Positions 5,294 through 10,401 of a stretch of 10,401 bases of DNA are shown piece by piece. Source of the stretch: an uncultured Actinomycetes bacterium (GTDB lineage: Bacteria; Actinomycetota; Acidimicrobiia; Acidimicrobiales; Acidimicrobilacustridaceae); contig CAMFLJ010000115.1 in the NCBI GenBank assembly GCA_945957335.1, forward strand, positions 1 through 10,401, read 5' to 3'. Each line of letters starts with the position of its first letter. Position 1 is the first letter of the stretch. Below the pieces are notes generated by a model. That model was given only the letters and a program-made list of their open reading frames with translations. It was not told the DNA's origin and searched no databases. The translations under genes were made by a program, and so were the position numbers.

Positions 5294-7015
5294 ATGGACG
5301 TGGCGCAGGCGACGGAGACGAGCAGTGGCGAGAGCGAGGGCGGCACGCCCCGGCGGGTCGTGGTCGTGGGTGGGGTGGCCGGCGGCATGTCGACCGCCAC
5401 CCGTCTGCGCCGCCTCGACGGGTCGGCCGAGATCGTGGTGGTCGAGCGCTCGGGCCACGTGTCCTACGCCAACTGCGGGCTCCCGTACTTCGTCGGCGGC
5501 GTGATCGAGGACGAGGACGACCTGCTCCTCCAGACGCCCGAACGGCTCTTCGAGCGCTTCCGCCTCGACGTCCGCGTCGACTCCGAGGTGGTGGCCATCG
5601 ATGCCACCGACCGCCGGGTCACCGTCCGCTCGACGCTCGACGGCTCCGAGTACGACCTGCCCTACGACCGCCTCGTGCTCAGCCCTGGTGCCGTCCCGGT
5701 GCGCCCGCCGATCCCCGGGTTCGAGCGGGTCAGGGTGCTGCGCACGGTCGAGGACGCCCACGACCTGTTCGGTGCGGTCGCCGCCCGCCCGGCGTCGGCC
5801 GTCGTCATCGGTGGTGGGTTCATCGGCCTGGAGACGGCGGAGAACCTCGCGCACGCCGGCATCCCGACCACCGTGGTGGAGGCGACCGACCAGGTCATGC
5901 CGCCGCTCGACCCGGAGATGGCGATCCTCGTGCAGGCCGAGCTCGAGCGCCACGGGATCGCCGTCGAGACGGGCGTCGCCGTCACCGAGGTCACCGCCGC
6001 CGGGGTGCGCCTGGCCGACGGTCGCGAGCTTCCGGGCGAGGTCGTCGTCGGCTCCATCGGCGTGCGTCCCGACACCCGCCTCGCCGAGATGGCCGGCCTC
6101 GCCATCGGCCCACGCGGCGGCATCGCCGTCGATGGTGCCGGGCTCACCAGCGACCCCGCGATCTACGCCGTCGGCGACGCCGTCGAGAAGATCGACTCGA
6201 TCGGCGGCAAGGCGTCGCTCATCGCCCTCGCCAACGTCGCCAACCGCCAGGGCCGGCGCGTGGCCGACCACATCGCCGGCCTGGCCGCCCGGCCGGCGCC
6301 GTCGCTCGGAACCGCCATCGTCAAGGTCTTCGACCGCACCGCGGCGATGACGGGCTGGAACGAGAAGCGCCTCCGCGACGCGGGCCGGCCCTATGCCGTC
6401 ATCCGCTCGCACCCCATGAACCACGCCGGCTACTACCCGGGCGCCGAGCAGATGTCGTTGAAGCTCCTCATCGACCCGGTGGCGGGCACCATCCTCGGGG
6501 CCCAGGCCGTCGGCGGCGCCGGCGTCGACAAGCGGATCGACGTGCTGGCGACGGCCATGACCGGTGGCCTCACGGCCCCCGAGCTGGCCGACCTCGAGCT
6601 GGCGTACGCGCCGCCGTTCTCGTCGGCCAAGGACCCCGTCAACATGCTCGGCTACATGGCCGAGAACCTCGTCTCGGGCGACTGCGACCCGGTCGAGGCC
6701 GACGAGGTCGCCCCCCTGCTCGACGACGGCTGGACCCTGCTCGACGTGCGGAGCGAGGCCGAGAACCGCCGAGGCACGGTCGACGGCTCCGTGCTGGCGC
6801 CGCTCGACGACCTGCGCGAGCTCCTGCCCGACCTGGGCCCCGGCCCGTTCCTGGTCACCTGCCAGGTGGGCCAGCGGGGCCACACCGCCACCGCGCTGCT
6901 GCAGGACCTCGGCATCCGGGCCCGCAACCTCGACGGCGGCTACCTCAGCTGGAAGGCGTGGCGGGCCGCGGCGGCCCGAGACGTCTCGCTGCTCGGCGAC
7001 GTGGCGGTGGGCTGA
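5294..7015 (+). CDS. CoA-disulfide/persulfide reductase with rhodanese domain
   Basis: This 573-residue flavoprotein belongs to the CoADR-RHD group, which uses FAD, bound CoA and NAD(P)H to reduce CoA-disulfide, CoA-persulfide or polysulfide. FAD-binding GGVAGG is at 26-31 and the redox Cys is C61 in SYANCGLPYF. NAD(P)-binding GGGFIGLE is at 173-180 and the second FAD motif YAVGDA at 291-296. Catalytic-type tyrosines lie in HAGYYPG (380/381) and in AYAPPFSSAKDPVN (Tyr438). The C-terminal rhodanese domain (about 465-573) carries LLDVRSEAE and the active-site loop TCQVGQRGH with Cys523, expected to carry the persulfide. The length is usual for the fusion. About 19 residues of Gly/Ser/Glu-rich leader precede the flavin domain. 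The start is fixed by GAGGAGG 6 bases upstream. The gene has its own promoter with a CsoR-type operator. Likely role: cytosolic clearance or use of sulfane sulfur. Confidence 0.93.
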   Translation: MDVAQATETSSGESEGGTPRRVVVVGGVAGGMSTATRLRRLDGSAEIVVVERSGHVSYANCGLPYFVGGVIEDEDDLLLQTPERLFERFRLDVRVDSEVVAIDATDRRVTVRSTLDGSEYDLPYDRLVLSPGAVPVRPPIPGFERVRVLRTVEDAHDLFGAVAARPASAVVIGGGFIGLETAENLAHAGIPTTVVEATDQVMPPLDPEMAILVQAELERHGIAVETGVAVTEVTAAGVRLADGRELPGEVVVGSIGVRPDTRLAEMAGLAIGPRGGIAVDGAGLTSDPAIYAVGDAVEKIDSIGGKASLIALANVANRQGRRVADHIAGLAARPAPSLGTAIVKVFDRTAAMTGWNEKRLRDAGRPYAVIRSHPMNHAGYYPGAEQMSLKLLIDPVAGTILGAQAVGGAGVDKRIDVLATAMTGGLTAPELADLELAYAPPFSSAKDPVNMLGYMAENLVSGDCDPVEADEVAPLLDDGWTLLDVRSEAENRRGTVDGSVLAPLDDLRELLPDLGPGPFLVTCQVGQRGHTATALLQDLGIRARNLDGGYLSWKAWRAAAARDVSLLGDVAVG

Positions 7016-7024
7016 GGCTCAGCC
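7010..7024. terminator. Inverted repeat spanning two convergent stop codons
   Basis: GGCTGAG-G-CTCAGCC is symmetric about 7017. Its arms contain the reductase stop (TGA 7013-7015) and, mirrored, the stop of the LLM gene (7019-7021). It can fold as a 6-bp stem with a 3-base loop. It may end transcription in both directions or simply be compact packing. Confidence 0.35.
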
Positions 7025-7996
7025 GGCCAGTGCCGGCATGACCTTCTCGTCGACGGTGGTCAGGTAGCGCCAGGCGATGTCGGGCGGCAGGCCGCCGATG
7101 AGCGGGTGCAGCGGCAGCGGCATCCCGGCGCGCACCATGGCCACGGCCTCGTCGACGGTGACGATGCGGTGGCTGGCGTCCTGGGCCCGCAGCTCGTCGG
7201 CGTCCTTGGCGAACGAGATCGAGGCGATGCCCTCACGGCCCTCGTTCCACTCGGCGTAGGAGCGCACGTCGTGCATGAGGTAGGGGCCCAGCTCGGCCCA
7301 CGCGGCGTCGACGTCGTCGGCCACGAACAGGGTCTGCACCGAGTCGGCCGGGGGCAGCAGGCACATCCCGGGCTCGTGGCCATTGGCCCGGGCCGACTCC
7401 TCGTAGGCCTCGCCGAGGGCGGGGTCGTCGCTCTGGCCGAAGAAGCCGAGCCCGTTGCGCCCGGCGCGGCGCGCCGCGGCGATGCTCCCGCCGCCCCACA
7501 TCACCATCGGCCCGCCCGGCGTGAGGGGAGAGGGGGTGATCTGGATGTGGCGCCCGTCGTGCACGACGGGCTCGCCCGACTTCACCTGCAGGAGCAGCTC
7601 GAGCTTCTCGTCGGCGATGCGGCCGCGGCGGTGGAAGTCGACGCCGTACATCTCGTACTCGCTCGGCAGGTAGCCGATGCCGCCCACGTAGCTGACCCGG
7701 CCACCGCTCAGGTGGTCGAGCACGGTCATCTCCTCGGCCAGCTTGACCGGGTCGTAGAGGGGCAGCTGGATGACGGCGATGGTGATGGGCAGCGTCGTGG
7801 TGCGGGCCGCGAACGCGGCGGCCATCACGAGCGGTGAGGGCAGGTAGCCGTCGGAGGCGCCGTGGTGCTCGCAGAGCAGGGCGCTGATGCAGCCGCGGCT
7901 CTCGGCCCACGCCGACATCTCGAGCGCCGCCTGGTAGAGCTCGGCGGCCGGGGCGCCGGTCGACGGTGCGCGCAGGTCGAAGCGAAGCATGAACAC
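7019..7996 (-). CDS. LLM-class flavin-dependent oxidoreductase
   Basis: The 325-residue product is a luciferase-like monooxygenase: MFMLRFDLR at strand 1, a helix with SAWAESRGCISALLCEHHG (28-46), SPLVMAAAFAARTTTLPI (54-71), then LYDPVKLAEEMTVLDHLSGGRVSYVGGIGY (80-109), a hallmark block of the family, and a PLTPGGPMVMWGGGS segment. Such enzymes use reduced FMN or F420 in oxidation of varied substrates; F420 use is common in actinobacteria but cannot be told from sequence here. GTG at 7996 is preferred because AGGGG lies 9 bases upstream; ATG at 7990 would be 15 bases away. It converges on the reductase gene with 3 bases between stop codons, and follows the ADH/mini-SDR pair on the same strand. 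Confidence 0.88.
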   Translation of the reverse strand: MFMLRFDLRAPSTGAPAAELYQAALEMSAWAESRGCISALLCEHHGASDGYLPSPLVMAAAFAARTTTLPITIAVIQLPLYDPVKLAEEMTVLDHLSGGRVSYVGGIGYLPSEYEMYGVDFHRRGRIADEKLELLLQVKSGEPVVHDGRHIQITPSPLTPGGPMVMWGGGSIAAARRAGRNGLGFFGQSDDPALGEAYEESARANGHEPGMCLLPPADSVQTLFVADDVDAAWAELGPYLMHDVRSYAEWNEGREGIASISFAKDADELRAQDASHRIVTVDEAVAMVRAGMPLPLHPLIGGLPPDIAWRYLTTVDEKVMPALAG

Positions 7997-8022
7997 GGTG
8001 GCGGCCCCCTGGCTCGTCCGGC

Positions 8023-8039
8023 AGGGGCGTGACGCCCCT
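8023..8039. repeat. 17-bp perfect inverted repeat before the LLM gene
   Basis: AGGGGCGT-G-ACGCCCCT has 8-base arms about one central base. It lies 27 bases upstream of the LLM start and 47 bases past the mini-SDR stop, both on the minus strand. It could be a repressor site or leader hairpin for the LLM gene, or a U-less terminator for the ADH/mini-SDR transcript. Confidence 0.5.
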
Positions 8040-8053
8040 CGAGTGCGACCCGG

Positions 8054-8059
8054 ACCCTA
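8054..8059 (-). promoter_or_regulatory. Possible -10 of the LLM gene
   Basis: On the minus strand TAGGGT fits TANNNT. It would start transcription near 8046 and put the 17-bp inverted repeat at about +8 to +24 of the leader. No convincing -35 is visible. Confidence 0.3.
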
Positions 8060-8085
8060 CCTGCGGGGCCGGGACCGCACGGCCG

Positions 8086-8310
8086 TCAGGCGGTGGGGCG
8101 GTCGCCGTCGCCGCCGTCGTCGCCGGTGCGGTCGAGGACGACGTCGAACGCGGCGAGGAGGGCGGCCCCGCGCTGCTCGACCTCGTCGCGCCGGCCCGGA
8201 TCGGTCGCCACGAACGCCAGGTCGCGGGTCACCGCGGCGACGGCGGCGAGGCCGATGCCCGCCGCCGCCCCGGTTACCACCGCGGCCCGACCCCGTAGAT
8301 CCTCGATCAC
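8086..8310 (-). pseudogene. 74-residue internally deleted SDR remnant
   Basis: The reading frame starts at GTG 8310, overlapping the ADH stop as GTGA, so translation is probably coupled to the ADH gene. Residues 1-22 (EDLRGRAAVVTGAAAGIGLA) are a clear N-terminus of a short-chain dehydrogenase, with the cofactor motif T13-G-x-x-x-G18-I-G20. The sequence then goes straight to LAFVATDPGRRDEVEQRGAALLAAFD (31-56), which resembles the C-terminal tail of classical SDRs (F-x-x-T-x-P-x-x-R ... R ... AF). About 200 central residues, including the Ser-Tyr-x-x-x-Lys catalytic region, are missing, and the frame is preserved. A working dehydrogenase is not possible. It is either an in-frame deletion relic or a small protein kept for another purpose. 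The tail is acidic and Gly/Asp-rich (GDDGGDGD). Confidence 0.65.
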
Positions 8311-9266
8311 GGGTGCAGCACCACCTTGATCGCACCGGCGGCCCGGTCGTCGGCCACCCGGAACGCCTCCGCGGCGTCGTCGAGCGCGAACCGGTGGGTG
8401 ATCACCGTGGCGGCGACCTCGGGTCGGGTGGCGAGCATGGCGGCGGCCTCGTCGGACTCGCGCACGCCCTCGTGGCGCCCGCGGCCCATCGAGCCGATCC
8501 AGGTGATCTCCTTCACCAGCGTGTCGGCCCCCGGCACCGGCATCAGCCCGGTCGAGACGCCGAGCAGCACGACGCGCCCGCCCGGCCGCACGAGCGCGGC
8601 GCACCGGGCGAGGGCATCGGCGGTGCCGGCGGCGTCGATCACCACGTCGTAGGTGCCGTCGGCCGCCACCTCGCGCGCGCCGAGCCGCTCGGCCGCGGCC
8701 CGCTGGTGGGGGTGGCGCGCCTCGAGGGCGACGTCGTGGCCGAGGTGGGAGGCCGATGCCGCGGCGAGCAGCCCGATGGCCCCGCCGCCGACGATCGCCA
8801 CCGGCTGCCCGTGCTCGAGGCCGGCCCGGTGGACGCCGTGCCACGCCACCGACGCCGGCTCGACCAGGCAGGCGTCCCGGACGTCCAGCCCGTCGGGGAG
8901 GGGCACGAGCGAGTAGCGGGGGAGGCGCACCCGGTCGGCCAGGCCGCCGTCGCAGGTGGCACCGATGTTGCGGCGCCCCCCGGTGCAGCGCTGCGTCGAC
9001 CCCGTCGTGCACTCGGCGCAACGGCCGCAGAACACCGTGGGCTCCACCGCGTGGGCGACCCCGTCGACCGTGCCCGACAGCTCGTGGCCGAGGACGTGGC
9101 GGGCGCCGGTGTCGCGCAGGAAGTGCAGGTCGGTGCCGCAGATGCCGACGGCCACCACCTCGAGCACGACGTCGCCGTCGGTGGCCGCGGAGGGCCGGTC
9201 GTCGGCGGGATCGGGCACGTCGCGGTCGACCACGACGCCCTCGTCGGACCAGCGCACGCCCCGCAT
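8307..9266 (-). CDS. Zinc-dependent alcohol dehydrogenase (MDR family)
   Basis: The 319-residue protein is a medium-chain dehydrogenase. Catalytic-zinc ligands are Cys43 in GICGTDLHFL and His61-Glu62 in LGHELSG. The structural-zinc loop is complete: C80-G-R-C83-A-E-C86-x7-C94. Glu136 follows in LVEPASVAWHGV. The nucleotide-binding motif is VGGGAIGL (159-166). It should oxidise a primary or secondary alcohol or polyol with NAD(P)+; the substrate is unknown. It is slightly short for the family (usually about 340-350), with trimmed loops rather than a truncation. ATG 9266 is preceded by TAAGGT (9278 down to 9273) 6 bases upstream and no ribosome site, which suggests a leaderless mRNA. Its stop overlaps the mini-SDR start by 4 bases. 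Confidence 0.92.
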   Translation of the reverse strand: MRGVRWSDEGVVVDRDVPDPADDRPSAATDGDVVLEVVAVGICGTDLHFLRDTGARHVLGHELSGTVDGVAHAVEPTVFCGRCAECTTGSTQRCTGGRRNIGATCDGGLADRVRLPRYSLVPLPDGLDVRDACLVEPASVAWHGVHRAGLEHGQPVAIVGGGAIGLLAAASASHLGHDVALEARHPHQRAAAERLGAREVAADGTYDVVIDAAGTADALARCAALVRPGGRVVLLGVSTGLMPVPGADTLVKEITWIGSMGRGRHEGVRESDEAAAMLATRPEVAATVITHRFALDDAAEAFRVADDRAAGAIKVVLHP

Positions 9267-9272
9267 GGGGCG

Positions 9273-9278
9273 ACCTTA
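9273..9278 (-). promoter_or_regulatory. -10 element for leaderless ADH mRNA
   Basis: TAAGGT on the minus strand fits TANNNT and ends 6 bases before ATG 9266, the spacing expected if transcription starts at the A of the start codon. Confidence 0.45.
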
Positions 9279-9324
9279 GGCGAGGCCCCGACCAGGGGCG
9301 GGCCACGGAGAGTGGTGGTTTTGG

Positions 9325-9353
9325 TTGCAAACGGCCGCGAACTTGACGATCCT
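9325..9353 (+). promoter_or_regulatory. Putative leaderless promoter of the PilZ gene
   Basis: TTGCAA (9325-9330), a 17-base spacer and GATCCT (9348-9353, NANNNT form) lie 7 bases before ATG 9361. No Shine-Dalgarno sequence is present, so a leaderless transcript fits. TTGACG also occurs twice, at 9343-9348 and 9354-9359, eleven bases apart. Confidence 0.4.
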
Positions 9354-9360
9354 TTGACGT

Positions 9361-9762
9361 ATGGATCGATGGGACGACTTCCGAGGACCGCTCGACCTGG
9401 GGAACTGGCACAACATCGAGCGGCGCATCGGCACCCGCGTCCCGGCCGACGGCATCGCCGTGCGGCTGGTCCTCGACGGCGAGATCGACCTCCGCGACGA
9501 GGGCCACGTCGGCCGTGTCATCGAGGTCTCCGTCACCGGCGGCGCCATCGAGGCCCAGTCCGACATCCCGGTCGACGTGCCCGGCTCCATGAAGGTGTCG
9601 CTCGGCGACTCCGAGTCGACCGTCACGGTCCGCCACGCCACGCCGTCGGTGGTGGCGGGGCTCACCCGCTACGGCGTGGAGTGGGGCCGCCTCGAGGAGC
9701 CGTTCCGGTCGGTCGTCTACGGCGTCGTCGCCGAGGCCCGCCCCGTCGGCACCAACCGCTAG
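9361..9762 (+). CDS. PilZ domain protein (cyclic-di-GMP receptor type)
   Basis: The 133-residue protein is essentially one PilZ domain. The first binding motif RxxxR is R22-I-G-T-R26 in ERRIGTRVP. The second, usually (D/N)xSxxG, reads E55-V-S57-V-T-G60 in VIEVSVTGGAI, so the acidic residue is Glu instead of Asp or Asn. Beta-rich sequence follows (GSMKVSLGD, STVTVRHATP, TRYGVEWGRL) and the end is PVGTNR. PilZ proteins bind cyclic-di-GMP and act on partners controlling motility, polysaccharide or other outputs; no partner is apparent nearby. Cytosolic; no signal or membrane segment. ATG 9361 directly precedes a short leader, with no upstream ribosome site. The VOC gene starts 7 bases after its stop and may be cotranscribed. 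Binding is likely but not certain given the Glu. Confidence 0.82.
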   Translation: MDRWDDFRGPLDLGNWHNIERRIGTRVPADGIAVRLVLDGEIDLRDEGHVGRVIEVSVTGGAIEAQSDIPVDVPGSMKVSLGDSESTVTVRHATPSVVAGLTRYGVEWGRLEEPFRSVVYGVVAEARPVGTNR

Positions 9763-9769
9763 CCACCCG

Positions 9770-10297
9770 GTGCCCGACGACCCCAACGGCGGGCTGCCGC
9801 CACTGCTGGCGGCCACCCTCGGGCCGACCTCGAACGTGTACCACGTCGGCTTCGTGGTGCCCGACCTCGACGCCGCCATCGCATCGGTCGGCGAGGCCCT
9901 GCGGCTCACCTTCACCGAGCCCATCGAGATGCCGGGGCTGCAGCTCTTCACGCCCGCCGGCCCCGCCGAGGCCGCGCTGCGGCTCTGCTACTCGAGCCGG
10001 CCGATCCACGTCGAGCTGATCCAGTCGGTGCCCGGCACCCTGTGGGACTCCGACGACTCGCTCCGGGGCCATCACCTCGGCGTGTGGGCCGACGACGTCG
10101 AGGCCGAGGGCGCTCGCCTCGAGTCGCTGGGCATGCCCGCGGTGTGGTGGGGCGTCGGCGGCGACGGCCGTCGGATGTTCAGCTACCACTCGACCGGGCT
10201 CGGCTTCTACGTCGAGCTGGTCGACACGGTGGCCCGCGCGTTCTACCCGGGCTGGTTCACCGCGGTCGATCCCGGCCTGGCCGATCCCGTCACCTGA
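9770..10297 (+). CDS. VOC-family (glyoxalase-like) protein
   Basis: The 175-residue protein has two beta-alpha-beta-beta-beta modules of the vicinal-oxygen-chelate fold. The metal set H/E/H/E is visible: His25 in VYHVGFVVPDLDAAI, Glu82 in HVELIQ, His102 in RGHHLGVWADDVE, and Glu149 in FYVELVD. The arrangement is that of the Glyoxalase_4 / methylmalonyl-CoA epimerase-like group, so an acyl-CoA epimerase, lyase or dioxygenase-like reaction is possible; substrate unknown. FSYHSTGLGFYVEL before the last ligand is typical. The start is GTG 9770, 7 bases after the PilZ stop, with no ribosome site; it could be leaderless or reinitiated. The neighbouring CaiB/BaiF gene fits acyl-CoA chemistry. Confidence 0.85.
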   Translation: MPDDPNGGLPPLLAATLGPTSNVYHVGFVVPDLDAAIASVGEALRLTFTEPIEMPGLQLFTPAGPAEAALRLCYSSRPIHVELIQSVPGTLWDSDDSLRGHHLGVWADDVEAEGARLESLGMPAVWWGVGGDGRRMFSYHSTGLGFYVELVDTVARAFYPGWFTAVDPGLADPVT

Positions 10298-10311
10298 GCC
10301 GCCGGCTCAGG
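10293..10311. terminator. 8-bp hairpin at the VOC/CoA-transferase junction
   Basis: CCTGAGCC-GCC-GGCTCAGG is a perfect 8-bp stem with a 3-base loop. The VOC stop (TGA 10295-10297) lies in the left arm, and the mirror stop of the convergent gene (10307-10309) in the right. No T-run follows. It is likely a bidirectional terminator. Confidence 0.5.
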
Positions 10312-10401
10312 CCACCACGCCGGCCTCGCGCAGCTCGGCGATGCGGTCACCCAGGCCGTACTCGGCGAGCACCTCGTCGGTGTGCTCGCCCAGTGCGGGG
10401 G
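10307..10401 (-). CDS. CaiB/BaiF CoA-transferase, C-terminal end (partial)
   Basis: Only the last 31 codons are inside the window; the rest lies to the right. The minus-strand translation reads PALGEHTDEVLAEYGLGDR followed by IAELREAGVVA and TGA. P-x-L-G-E-H-T-x-E-V-L-x-E-x-G ... I-x-x-L-R-x-x-G-V is the standard C-terminus of family III CoA-transferases, which move CoA between carboxylic acids (for example formyl-CoA, carnitine or bile-acid substrates). The substrate cannot be told. It is convergent with the VOC gene, and the 9 bases between the stop codons form a hairpin. Confidence 0.85.
   Translation of the reverse strand, partial: PALGEHTDEVLAEYGLGDRIAELREAGVVA

Noticed and set aside
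5180..6883. 567-codon minus-strand frame opposite the CoA-disulfide reductase
   Set aside because: Mirror of a well-recognised enzyme; no start signal or domain.
8086..9951. 621-codon minus-strand frame covering the PilZ and ADH regions
   Set aside because: Only its last 74 codons make sense (the mini-SDR, with its own GTG at 8310); the rest is antisense or out of frame to clear genes.
7989..10019. 676-codon plus-strand frame over the ADH gene
   Set aside because: Arg/Gly/His-rich translation with no domain; opposite the zinc ADH gene with all its motifs.

Overview
The window is very GC-rich and has short intergenic gaps, both GAGGAGG-type ribosome sites and apparently leaderless starts, and many GTG starts. 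The gene set (LLM flavin oxidoreductase, hotdog thioesterase, VOC protein, CaiB/BaiF CoA-transferase) suggests an aerobic, acyl-CoA-metabolising actinobacterium. An Acidimicrobiia-like lineage is my guess; nothing here fixes the taxon. I see no mobile element, tRNA, rRNA or CRISPR array.

Layout. 1-56 holds a possible promoter firing leftwards out of the window. 57-1403 (-) is a DUF2252 protein and 1477-2346 (-) a FUSC-like multi-pass membrane protein. 2479-2919 (+) is a CxxCxxCC (YkgJ-type) cysteine-cluster protein. 3001-4325 (+) is a GAF-EAL cyclic-di-GMP phosphodiesterase gene broken by a one-base frameshift near 3595-3601. 4371-5183 (-) is a tandem-hotdog thioesterase. It is divergent from 5294-7015 (+), a CoA-disulfide/persulfide reductase with a C-terminal rhodanese domain. 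Its promoter contains a perfect TACCCCC-GGGGGTA palindrome of the CsoR/CstR operator type. 7019-7996 (-) is an LLM-class flavin oxidoreductase. 8307-9266 (-) is a zinc alcohol dehydrogenase coupled by a GTGA overlap to 8086-8310, a 74-residue protein that looks like an SDR with its middle deleted. 9361-9762 (+) is a PilZ protein, 9770-10297 (+) a VOC protein, and 10307-10401 (-) the last 31 codons of a CaiB/BaiF CoA-transferase.

Connections. The 5184-5293 intergenic region is the best candidate for a regulated system: a sulfane-sulfur or persulfide stress gene under a CsoR-family-type operator, with a second inverted repeat beside it. Two cyclic-di-GMP genes (the broken EAL gene and the PilZ gene) lie about 5 kb apart. 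The hotdog, LLM, ADH/SDR, VOC and CaiB genes fit acyl-CoA or lipid/alcohol catabolism but form no single operon. All three convergent gene junctions carry inverted repeats at or just after the stop codons. No clearly new multi-gene defence or biosynthetic system is visible; the oddities are the frameshift, the mini-SDR and the sulfur-responsive promoter.
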